Positions 55,598 through 64,000 of a stretch of DNA of 64,000 bases are shown here, piece by piece. This stretch comes from Tillus elongatus. Its lineage: Eukaryota > Arthropoda > Insecta > Coleoptera > Cleridae. How positions within the stretch are numbered: the first letter of the stretch is position 1; every line of letters begins with the position of its first letter. The notes beneath the pieces were generated by a model, which saw only the letters and a list, made by a program, of their open reading frames with translations, did not search any database and had not been told where the DNA came from. The stretch is from contig OZ023263.1 in NCBI GenBank assembly GCA_964006375.1, positions 134,210,454 through 134,274,453 of the forward strand. Reading direction: 5' to 3'. A program made the translations under genes and the position numbers.

Positions 55598-56500
55598 ATG
55601 ACACCCAAGCTGGAGACTGGGTCCCACCGGAGAGCGGCGAGGTCCGCGAACTCTAGAGGGCCCTTCACCAGTGAGGACCCTACTGCAGGGGTAGAGCGAC
55701 TATCCCGGCAGTCCAAGCGTCTTTCCGGGGCGCAAAAAAAGAAGCTCCGGAAGACGCAAAAAATGGCGACCAGGGCGTGGACGGTCGAGAAACCTATAAA
55801 GACGCAAAAGGGGAGTACGAGTCAGAAGAGGCCGCGCTCGGACTCTAGCACGCCTACTACAGACAGACGTCCCTATAGGACAGAGGCACCTGAAATGGCG
55901 CAAGAGGGGAGTGCGAGTCAGAAGAGACCACGCTCGGGCTCTAGCACGCCTACTACAGACAGACGTCCCAAAAGGGCCAGTGCCAGAACACCGGCGCAGA
56001 CTGGCTCGTATAGGGAGGCTGCGGAGGCCCTCGGGATGGTGGTGATTGACAGACGCCATCCTGAGGTCACTCTAGACCAGGGAAAGGCAGACCTGATCCA
56101 GGCTGCGGTTGACTCTCTCTAGGAAGGGGAGAGTCAGCCTCAGTTCCACCGGGCGCGCCTGGCGAGAGGCATCCTCTGGATAACCTGTGCTGGCCCGCAG
56201 TCGCGGGTCTGGCTCCGGAAAATGATCGGGGGCCTCAGTCAGATTTGGGAGGAGGCGGAATTGACAGCCGCCAAGGAACTCCCAAAGAGACGCATGGTCC
56301 TCGTACGGATATCTCTGACACCGTCCCGCAAGAGACGGTGAGCTGAAGACTGAAGATCCAGAACCCGGAACTGGGGACACGACACTGGTCGGTTCTAAGC
56401 AAGAAGGCAGAGAAGAAAGGAGAGACTCTCGCCTTCTCGGTCGACCAGGCGTCTTACAGAGCCCTTGAAGGAACCTCCTTTGAGGCATTCTGGGGCCTGG
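55598..56500 (+). pseudogene. R1-type LINE ORF1
   Basis: The open part (55598-56122, 174 aa) is basic and contains a segment repeated once (QKRPRSDSSTPTTDRRPYR and QKRPRSGSSTPTTDRRPKR). After a stop and frame changes the text continues with GETLAFSVDQASYRALEG (about 56425-56480), like the conserved C-terminal domain (DUF4780-like) of R1-clade ORF1. Zinc knuckles are not found. It is probably truncated at the 5' end. Confidence 0.65.
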
Positions 56501-56542
56501 GAAGGGTTAGCTTACGCCCACTGGGGAAGCAACCGTCGGTTG

Positions 56543-57446
56543 ATGGGACTTACGTTCCTTCAGGTCAACCTCCAACACAGTAGGGCAGCCACGGCCGGAC
56601 TACTGATGGCTCTGAGGAACGCGGATGTGGCCCTCATCCAGGAACCGTACTCCTATAAAGCATAGATAAAGGGATTCGCCGGGGCTGCTGGAAAGCTAAT
56701 CTACAGCAGATTCAGCGAGACCCAGAGGGCCTGCAATTTTGTCATGGAAGCGATAGAGTTTCTGCGTTTAATGAATTTCTGTTCCAGGGACCTGGCAACG
56801 AACAAAATCCGATGTGAAGGAGGGGATGGGCCGAGGGACATTACTGTCGGATCGGCCTATCTGCCAAGGGACAGCACGGACCCTCCTCCGCCCAAGGAAT
56901 TGGAGCAGCTGATGGTGGGTAGCGGACCAGGTGGATGGCAGGCCATGATCGTCATGGATGCGAACGCGCACCATGAGTTGTGGGAAAGCTCGGACACAAT
57001 CTCTATGGGTGAGTCAGTTTTACAATTCTTTCTGAAATTTAATTTAGACACATCGAATAGAGGTAATAAACCAACCTTCGTCACAACACGGCGTGAGGAA
57101 GTTTTAGATCTAACAGTTTCCACCCAGTTTCTGGGTGATCTTGTTAAGAACTGTGCTGTGCCTGGGGAAGTGAGTAGCTCAGATGATAGATACATCCGGT
57201 TTTAAGTCGAAAGACAAACGGTATGGTACCGGGACCCTTGCAAGGCGGACTGGGGAGCCTACAGGGCAGACCTAGCAGTGGAACTGCAATGGGTTCGGAG
57301 TACCATAGACAATTCAATGGACCTCGAGATTGCGGCAGCCCAAGTGCGAGACGCAATCACCTCAGCATATAACTCAAACTGTCCCCTGAAAATTAGGGCG
57401 TCCACCAGGAATGTCCCGTGGTGGAACGAGGATCTAAGGCAAGTCA
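56543..57446 (+). pseudogene. R1-type LINE endonuclease (two stops)
   Basis: One frame with TAG at 56663-56665 and TAA at 57203-57205. MGLTFLQVNLQHSRAATAGL opens the domain. ALIQEPYSY has the catalytic Glu, GSAYLPRDSTDPPP follows, IVMDANAHHELW carries the D-A-N of the active site, and NRGNKPTFVTTRREEVLDLT and SSSDDRYIRF close it (SDH is usual; here SDD). The nuclease nicks target DNA for reverse transcription in its family. The RT is missing. Confidence 0.85.
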
Positions 57447-57654
57447 TTTTCTGTAAGACTATCGGTACAGCTAAATTACAATATTAAAAAAAAATGTTAA
57501 TACGTTTTGTTGGTACGCTTATAAAAAAATATATGGTATATAATAATGATGTAACAGAAATATTTGTCACTCGGTAGGAAGTACCAAAAAAAATAACTAT
57601 AGGTTAATATTCTCCTAGACCATCGCTACCGCCAATTTACAATAATAAAAGAAT
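57447..57654. repeat. Satellite unit left of LTR element 5
   Basis: It shares AGAAATATTTGTCAC, GTAGGAAGT and CAATTTACAATAATAAAA with the units on the other side (61559-61860). The unit is about 175 bp. The array was split by LTR element 5. Confidence 0.65.
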
Positions 57655-58074
57655 TGTTAAGGGAGCGTAGGGATACTTGGATAAGTAACGTCGTAGAACT
57701 AAGCGTATGTGAACTTTCGGTAACGGTTTAATTATAAATTTAATATTTACAGAAAACTCAACAATAACATTATAATAATAAATGAATAAACTTACGTAGA
57801 CTGTGACATGATGACTATTAATTTAACAGTATTATTTTACATGATTAATTTACAAGTACCGCGTCTTTATATCTGAAGCAATCTGATATTAACCGTCTAC
57901 ATTTTAGAAACGTATTTAATTGACTGATTCTTACTCTGACTAAATTAAACTCATTTATATTTACAAAACAATAACACATTTTGATTCTGAATTAGTATAG
58001 TATTTTAGTGTATTTTAACAATTATGTTTTTTCTTCTATTACGGCCTTTAGGAAGACATCCTGTTCTCTGAACA
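57655..58074 (-). repeat. LTR element 5, left LTR (420 bp)
   Basis: The shorter LTR. It lacks about 170 bp present in the right copy at about 61310-61480. Confidence 0.9.
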
Positions 58075-58229
58075 TTCTGCCGAGTCAACAAAATGACGGC
58101 TCGCTGGATGGCTCTGACCTGAATGTTTGATTTATCTTGACCTAAGTTGGCACTAATTATAATGATCGAAAGAATGTTAATTTGTATAGTCCCTAGGGTG
58201 AGAATTTGAACTACTACTACTTTGATCAA

Positions 58230-58690
58230 TGTAGACAATATTAGGTATGTTACTGGACTTAATAATAAAATTAATAATTTTGTATTCAATCCTACGTATG
58301 ATAATGGAAATGACAATAATAAACATAATATAACTATGCATACCACTCTATGATGGTAATCGTAATAATAATTAAATTAATCTTTTTGAATACAACCTTA
58401 CGTTAGATAATCGACATAACAATAATTACAATTACAATAGAATTATGTATACCACTTTAGGATGGTAATATAAATCATAATGATAAAAAATTAATATTTC
58501 TGATACACTCTATGTATCATAATCGAAATAACAATGATTAAAATAATTGAATTATGTATACCGCTCTAGGATGGTAATATAATAAATAAAATAATATTTT
58601 GAATACAATCCTACGTTTGATCGTCGATATAACTAATTAAAATAATATAATTAGGTATACCATTCTAGGAGCGTAATATAATTACTAATG
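58230..58690. repeat. Diverged tandem repeat of about 120 bp
   Basis: AATTATGTATACCACTTTAGGATGGTAATA and variants of it recur about four times with TTGAATACAATCCTACG between. It is AT-rich and non-coding. Confidence 0.7.
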
Positions 58691-59335
58691 ATTCACATGT
58701 TCTAATAATTTATTCCCCCTTTCTGGTGATGGGTTGGATACGTCATTTCGTCTTCCTTCTGGTGTCTCTCCTCCATGTTGTCTTGTGGTTGCTTCCCCTG
58801 CTGAATGAGTTGAAGAACTGTCTCTGCTTTGCTTGCAGAGCTCTTCCCACTCCACAAAATCCAGCCACGCCGACCCTAAGTCGTTTTGGAGTGCTTTACC
58901 ATTGACCCTGGACTGAACTTGACCACGCAACGGCCATTGTTTGGTTGTTACCATGTGCCCTGTGTGTACTTCCTTCCTCTTGAACTTTCATCTAAACCTG
59001 TGCTTCCATTGGCGAACATGCTCCTTATACCCATATACCTTGTACTTTTGCTCTGTTGGTGAGCACTCCATTTTTACTGGATGGCTCTTGTATCCTTTGT
59101 GGCCTCTGCCCATTTTTGCTTGTCCCTGCTTCTGACCTCCATACTCCACCCCAGTGTGTGTAAATTCCTGGGTGGTTGTACTTCTTACTGCTCTTACTTT
59201 ACACATCAACTGTTTCGTGGTTTCTTTCTTGAACGCATTGGTCAAACCATTAATTTTTACCCTTGATGTGCTCGCTGTTTCTTCCCCCCTTGGTTGACTT
59301 ATCCAAAATTTTGGAATTTTCAGCTTGGCAACCAT
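58685..59335 (-). pseudogene. LTR element 5 downstream frames
   Basis: Two frames (59335-58988, 115 aa, and 58954-58685, 89 aa) follow gag on the same strand: KLKIPKFWISQPRGEE..., then QNDLGSAWLDFVEWEELCK. I do not recognise a domain. They may be the relic of the deleted pol or another 3' gene. Confidence 0.35.
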
Positions 59336-59476
59336 TCTTGATTTGTTGCTGGACCATTTTCTATAAAATTCTTTTTTTTCCTATCTTCGTTTCTATTGGG
59401 ACTTTTTCTATTTGTAATACTGCTTGTTTTACTTCTTGTACTTCTTTCTTCCCCTATATCATTGTTACCTCCAAAT

Positions 59477-60409
59477 TTAATGAATTTTTACATTTATTTT
59501 TACATTTGATTTCTCCGCCTCTGATTTGGCTCCAGATGTGAGATTATCTGGATAACTTTTTAAATTAACTATTTCCTGCTCGTTTTTGGCTTCTTCTATC
59601 TCTGGTATTTCTTTACTTAACTTTAAATTAAATATTTCTTGCTTGTTTGTAGCTTCTTCTACTTCTGGCATTTCTTTACTTAAATTTAAATTAAATCTTT
59701 TATGATTGCTTCTTGCTTCTTCAACTTCTGGTATTTCTTTACTTAAACTGTCATGATTGCTTCTTGCTTCTTCAACTTCTGGCATTTCTTTGCTTAAATT
59801 TAAATTAAATCTTTTATGATTGCTTCTTGCTTCTTCAACTTCTGGTATTTCTTTACTTAAATTTAAATTAAATCTTTCATGATCGTTTGTGGCTTCTTCT
59901 ACCTCTGGAACTTTGTTTTTGAATGGAAACTCAACTTGTAAATTAATTTTTTTATGATTGCTTCTTGGCGCTAGTTTTGCGTAGAATTCCTCAATTGTTG
60001 AATCTATTACCTTCTGGACTCTCTCTTGGAATGCTGTCCGTTCCTTATACTTGCATGTGAAGATTGGTATTTTAATTTTTGGTAATCTGAATTCTGGAAA
60101 CAGTGCTGAATAGCGGTGTGCTTCTGTGTTAATTGCTCTTTTCAGCTTAACCATGGCTTTATCGTACCATGAGCTTAGCGTCAAATGAGCTTCATCTAGA
60201 TTTTCTGATTCTGTTATTCTATATATATTCATTATGTTATCTTCAATTTTGTCCCATTGCCTATATAAGTTTCCTATTATGATTTCAAATTTGATAGGTA
60301 TATCGTCATCGTTCATTTTTTCTGCTTCTTCTAACTTTTGGATAAATTTGTTTACCCGTAATTTTTGTTCTCTCGAACGTCTTGTGATTTGTATTTTTAG
60401 TTCCTCCAT
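59477..60409 (-). CDS. LTR element 5 gag-like protein with 24-residue tandem repeats
   Basis: A 310-residue open frame from ATG 60409. The N-terminal half (1-160) is helical and charged, with LEEAEKMNDDDIPIKFEIII and then SALFPEFRLPKIKIPIFTC, a junction resembling the LPK(I/L)xLPxF motif of BEL/Pao Gag. It is followed by about six units of roughly 24 residues on the pattern KEIPEVEEARSNHKRFNLNL; one unit has lost its FNLNL part. No zinc knuckle is seen. It is the only intact frame of the element, but its role as Gag is inferred from position. Confidence 0.65.
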   Translation of the reverse strand: MEELKIQITRRSREQKLRVNKFIQKLEEAEKMNDDDIPIKFEIIIGNLYRQWDKIEDNIMNIYRITESENLDEAHLTLSSWYDKAMVKLKRAINTEAHRYSALFPEFRLPKIKIPIFTCKYKERTAFQERVQKVIDSTIEEFYAKLAPRSNHKKINLQVEFPFKNKVPEVEEATNDHERFNLNLSKEIPEVEEARSNHKRFNLNLSKEMPEVEEARSNHDSLSKEIPEVEEARSNHKRFNLNLSKEMPEVEEATNKQEIFNLKLSKEIPEIEEAKNEQEIVNLKSYPDNLTSGAKSEAEKSNVKINVKIH

Positions 60410-60559
60410 TGCTTCCTTAATTTTTAATTGATTTAATAAATATTTGTGGTTTTGTTACCTTGTCTGATGCTTAGTTCTTCTTTGATTTTGATTATTGGTT
60501 GCCTGTGACCTATATCTTGCCTTTAACCCCGTATTGTTGTCTTTGACCCCGTATCTGCT

Positions 60560-60826
60560 TTACTGGAACTGACCTTCTTTTGGTCCTGCCCTGTCTGCTT
60601 CTGTTTTGTTGCTATATTGGAACTGACCTTCTTCTGGTACTGCCCTGGACGTTTCCTGTCCTGTATTTTTGCTTTATTGGAACTGACCTTCTTCTGGTAC
60701 TGCCCTGATGTTTTCTGTCCTGTATTTTTGCTTTATTGGAACCTTCTTCTGGTACTGCCCTGGACGTTTTCTGTCCTGTATTTTTGCTTTATTGGAACTG
60801 ACCTTCTTCTGGTACTGCCCTGATTA
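60560..60826. repeat. Tandem repeat of about 58 bp, five units, in the element 5 leader
   Basis: The unit contains TTGGAACTGACCTTCTTCTG and GTACTGCCCTG, followed by TTTTCTGTCCTGTATTTTTG. It sits between primer site and gag. Confidence 0.85.
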
Positions 60827-60950
60827 TTTTCACTAAAATAAAGGGTATTTGGAGGCTTGGATTCAAGGATATTTGATAAGGTTTTTAATGAACACTGTAT
60901 TTTCACTGGCACTGGTTACTTTTTTCGTCGAAAGACCATGTTCTTCAACT

Positions 60951-60971
60951 ACTCTTGGCTTCGAAGGACCA
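60951..60971 (-). promoter_or_regulatory. LTR element 5 primer binding site
   Basis: The minus strand reads TGGTCCTTCGAAGCCAAGAG from the first base after the LTR. It begins with TGG, the complement of the tRNA CCA end. The tRNA species was not determined. Confidence 0.7.
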
Positions 60972-61558
60972 TGTTAAGGGAGCGTAGGGATACTTGGAGG
61001 AGTAACGTCGTAGAACTAAGCGTATTTGAACTTTCGGTAACGGTTTAATTATAAATTTAATATTTACAGAAAACTCAACAATAACATTATAATAATAAAT
61101 GAATGAACTTACGTAGATTGTGACATGATGACTATTAATTTAACAGTATTATTTTACATGCTTAATTTACAAGTACCGCGTCGTTATATCTGAAGCAATC
61201 TGATATTAACCGTCTACATTTTAGAAACGTATTTAATTAACTGATTCTTACTCTGACTACATTAATCTCATTTATATTTACAAAACAATAAAACATTTTG
61301 GTTATTAATTAGTATTACGACCTTCTGATTTGCTGACTGCAACATTTCTGTATATCTTGCAAATTTACTTGTTATTGTTTACATACTGAATGTGATATTT
61401 TCAATGTCAATCGATACAATGCTGACCTCTAATTAACTGCAACATTCCTTGCTTAAAGAATTAAACTGAACTACTTTTAATTATAATTTTAGTGTTTTTT
61501 AACAATTATGTTTTTTCTTCTATTACGGCCTTTAGGAAGACATCCTGTTCTCTGAACA
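60972..61558 (-). repeat. LTR element 5, right LTR (587 bp)
   Basis: The longer LTR. Outside the extra block it differs from the left one by scattered substitutions. Confidence 0.9.
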
Positions 61559-61860
61559 AGAATGGTTAATAAAAGTTGTCCGTCTCTGGAATTTTGCACA
61601 TTTATAAATAATGAAATGTTTTTTATTAGTATCGAAACAGAAATGTTTGTTACCCCGTAAGAAGTCCAGAAAAAAATTTCAACTGCAGCCTTATATCCTT
61701 TGAGATCATCAGTACAGCCAATATACAATAATAAAAAAAATAGCTAATAAAAGTTGTCCGTCTGAAAATTTGTGCCCGTATAGACAATGACATGGTCTAT
61801 ATAACTGTTGTATCATAAATGTTTGCCACCCCTTAGGAAGTTTATACACAATATTCCTAA
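61559..61860. repeat. Satellite units right of LTR element 5
   Basis: Two units (about 61564-61736 and 61737-61860) start TAATAAAAGTTGTCCGTCT and contain AAATGTTTG(T/C)(T/C)ACCCC. They continue the array interrupted at 57655. Confidence 0.7.
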
Positions 61861-63047
61861 AAATTTGTCGAATCTCCTCCTTTCAGTAAGGAAGCCATAG
61901 CTCTTTAAGTTGCCCAACACGGGACCGATGAATTAACGCGCCCTTTGAAGGGTCGGAATGTACAGACATTCAACTTCCTCAAAGAAAATGCCACAACCTC
62001 GGTTGATGCTAATTTTCAGTTGGTATATACTAAAAAATAATATGACGTTTCTACTAGAAATTGAACTGAATTAAACAGAAGCCACGTTCCTCCCCCTGGA
62101 CCACCTAGGCTACAAAATGTTTAAATTTGGCTTTGGTAATCTCAAACTTACAACAACCAGTAAATTTTTGTTAAATATTTCACAATCGTGGCCAGTGATT
62201 TTATCTCTAACGTTTTCTAAACATGATAACATGATAGCTTTCAAACGACTTAAGCTAAGTTTATTTTTATTACTTACAATGCATGCAAGTGTTGAAAAAA
62301 CTGCCAAGAAGTTGCTTAAAGACTCAAGTACCCATAACCTGATTCATAAATTCTTGCCTATGTATTTTACCTTAAAAAGTCGGTAATATGTAAAAAAAAA
62401 CTCGTTATTTTGAACACAATCACAAGATAAGCGTTATGTCAAACAGAACTTCATTTGGTTATAGTAATATTACTCGCAAAAACGTCTAAAAATATGTGGC
62501 AACGTCAAATGCACCCTGTTTTTTTTATTTGAATTGAAAATATAGTTTAATTTGTAGAAAGTAAATAACGCCCAAATGAAAATATAATAAATTTTTACAT
62601 AAACTCAAAAATTCTATACTTCATTTTCCTTTTCTAAACGGGGCTTTGAAGCAAAATTATTATATCTGATCATATACCACTTTTCACACAACGTGTTCAT
62701 CGACTTGCCCAAGATCTGCTTATCTGCTTTTAGCTCTGTATCAATGAGCCGAAATAACCAACCCCCTAAATGATGATCGAAGTAACTTGGCTAAAGGTAG
62801 CCGCAGTCTCAAAGAACATGTTTTTGATTGTCATCAATATAGCACACTGATGATCTCTAATCTGAGCGAAGCCGGTATGTGTTTCTAATGATTGTTAAAA
62901 TGAATTTAGCCTTATATATTTTATATAAGCAAAAAAACTCGCCACAAAAAAAATAATCGTAACAACTAATAAAAGCTCATAGTCTTCTCGTTTTAATTAT
63001 TTCTGTTTGTTGTGTGTGCTTAGTGTTATATCATTTTCTGTAGTACA
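61861..63047. other. Spacer before the virus-like gene
   Basis: AT-rich. An 89-codon frame at 62117-62386 (plus) has no motif I recognise. No transposon end is seen directly before the ATG at 63048, so the left border of the viral insertion is not located. It may lie anywhere between the satellite and 63047. Confidence 0.4.
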
Positions 63048-64000
63048 ATGGCTGCTCCTCAAATTGTTGATGTAGACCAATTACATGACAGATATGTACC
63101 AGGACAGGCTGATAATATAGCCTATTATAATGAGTGGATCCAACAAGACCCTATCACAAGTAGTCTGGTATTCAAGAACCTAAACATAGTACCTTTTGAG
63201 GCTGATGGGACATGGTCGAATCCACTATGTCCAGCCATCTGTTATATTACTGCTAATGCTCGCTATAGTCTTGCTAACCTTGAACCTCTGGAGGTGAAGT
63301 TGGTACTTGCTACGTGCAGGGAGATGTTGGCTGGTAACAGCATACCAGGCCGTTATTTAGATATAACTGATGCAAGAAAAAGACTTGTCAAAGCAGCTAG
63401 ATATTATACCACGCTTGCAAATATCACCCAAGTTAGCACATTAACACCGGCTAACTGGGTAGAGAGTGCTGCGGCTGTGGCTAAAAGATTTAGATTTGAG
63501 GCCCCAGCCGCCATGCCTTCAGCAGCTGATCTCGATATAGCTAATGACATTGCAGATGCTGATTTAGAAGCTAAAGCGAAGCTAGCTATGTTCTTTCTAG
63601 GTGTTATAGCTCGTTTAACTCCTGAATTAGGACCTAACTTCGGACTTAAGACACTAATTCATGTCCTGGTATCAGTTTGGAAGCTAGGGAATACCACTCA
63701 GAGATTCCTTACTAAAATAAGGAATGGGATGGATGCCGATACAGGAACAACTGTGGATATTATGCCTCCTGTTATTAGATCATTCGATCGTACATTTGGT
63801 CAGTATATAAATGAGACCAACGTTGCTAGATGTTTTGCACATTGGAGGAATATGATACCAGCAGTACCTCTCCGTCTTTCTCTAACCGTGCAACAGACAG
63901 AGTTTGCAGGATTTACGGTCTTCGTCTGTATAGGAAGAGCCATCCGAATGTATCCTACTTTTGAACGGCCCTGGGTAGCCAAGATATACAAGGCTGACAT
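63048..64000 (+). CDS. Endogenous viral nucleoprotein-like gene, open at window end
   Basis: The frame starts at ATG 63048 in a good eukaryotic context (A at -3, G at +4) and stays open for 317 codons to the edge, without any stop or frameshift. The product is mostly helical in character, Ala/Leu-rich, without signal peptide or membrane segment. Landmarks: NEWIQQDPITSS (residues 29-40), CPAICYITANARYSL (about 78-92), AKLAMFFLGVIARLTPELG (about 178-196), RCFAHWRNMIPAVPLRLSLT (about 261-280) and GRAIRMYPTFERPW (near the edge). Length and pattern fit nucleoproteins of non-segmented negative-strand RNA viruses; chuvirus-like is my best guess, from memory of the pattern. Composition is less AT-rich than its flanks. 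It could be a fossil or a host-used copy. Confidence 0.6.
   Translation, partial: MAAPQIVDVDQLHDRYVPGQADNIAYYNEWIQQDPITSSLVFKNLNIVPFEADGTWSNPLCPAICYITANARYSLANLEPLEVKLVLATCREMLAGNSIPGRYLDITDARKRLVKAARYYTTLANITQVSTLTPANWVESAAAVAKRFRFEAPAAMPSAADLDIANDIADADLEAKAKLAMFFLGVIARLTPELGPNFGLKTLIHVLVSVWKLGNTTQRFLTKIRNGMDADTGTTVDIMPPVIRSFDRTFGQYINETNVARCFAHWRNMIPAVPLRLSLTVQQTEFAGFTVFVCIGRAIRMYPTFERPWVAKIYKAD

Larger units (their letters stand above)
55490..57446 (+). mobile_element. R1-type LINE fragment (ORF1 and endonuclease), GC-rich
   Basis: The plus strand has ORF1, then the start of ORF2 with an apurinic-like endonuclease, ending abruptly at WWNEDLRQ just before the RT, where a satellite begins. 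Base composition is much richer in G and C than the surroundings, as in several arthropod R1-clade LINEs. Confidence 0.8.
57655..61558 (-). mobile_element. LTR element 5: pol-less retrotransposon, TSD AGAAT
   Basis: LTRs at 57655-58074 and 60972-61558 start TGTTAAGGGAGCG and end CTCTGAACA. The 5-bp duplication AGAAT is on both sides. The minus strand has a primer site TGGTCCTTCGAAGCC directly after the right LTR, a tandem-repeat leader, a gag-like frame, two short frames and a second tandem repeat. No RT, protease or integrase exists, so it is non-autonomous. A 5-bp duplication and the gag text suggest BEL/Pao, with moderate confidence. Confidence 0.85.

Noticed and set aside
59477..60409. 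Host structural protein with internal repeats
   Set aside because: The frame sits between LTRs with a primer site upstream and a 5-bp duplication, so a retrotransposon gene is the simpler reading.
62117..62386. 89-codon plus-strand frame before the virus-like gene
   Set aside because: No motif or similarity recognised; kept only as part of the spacer description.
63800..64000. 66-codon minus-strand frame at the right edge
   Set aside because: It lies antisense to the clean 317-codon virus-like frame and has no motif.

Overview
The window reads as AT-rich arthropod (most likely insect) genomic DNA made almost entirely of transposable elements, their nested remains and satellites. No ordinary host gene, tRNA or rRNA could be supported. 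The organism call rests on the mix of families: an RNase H-bearing I-type LINE, an R1-type LINE, a Penelope-like element (PLE) with a GIY-YIG domain, Ty3/gypsy elements, a DD41D mariner, a hAT BED-finger remnant and many long (TA)n tracts. I cannot name the species.

Layout. 146-1410: a rotted R2/R4-type LINE (minus). 2523-9902: an I-type LINE (minus), split by a PLE on the plus strand (4561-7564) flanked by a perfect 54-bp direct repeat. 10452-26992: a decayed Ty3/gypsy element (gypsy-2, minus). Its left LTR was entered by a (TA)n-bearing repeat (RepTA, 10711-12088) and a hAT remnant (about 12655-20325); the hAT was itself entered by a young Ty3/gypsy element (gypsy-1, 13181-19889, near-identical LTRs, TSD CAAC). 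27433-28044: a long palindromic MITE holding a second MITE. 30954-39299: a non-autonomous LTR element inserted in a (TA)n tract; its left LTR holds a mariner with an uninterrupted 359-residue transposase, and its interior holds another RepTA copy.

41290-42060: a rotted RT remnant. 43612-44850: two head-to-head PLE fragments, followed by about 3 kb of satellite in alternating orientation (44855-47940). 48416-50106: an 845-bp tandem duplication. 50731-52300: the 3' half of a Jockey/CR1-like LINE (minus). 52301-55480: RepTA copies. 55490-57446: a GC-rich R1-type LINE fragment (plus). 57655-61558: a pol-less LTR element (TSD AGAAT) inside a satellite, whose gag-like protein carries 24-residue tandem repeats.

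The most notable item is at the right edge. An open frame with no lesion runs from ATG 63048 past the window end (317 codons) and looks like the nucleoprotein of a non-segmented negative-strand RNA virus, probably chuvirus-like, integrated in the genome. It is the only long clean, non-transposon reading frame seen.
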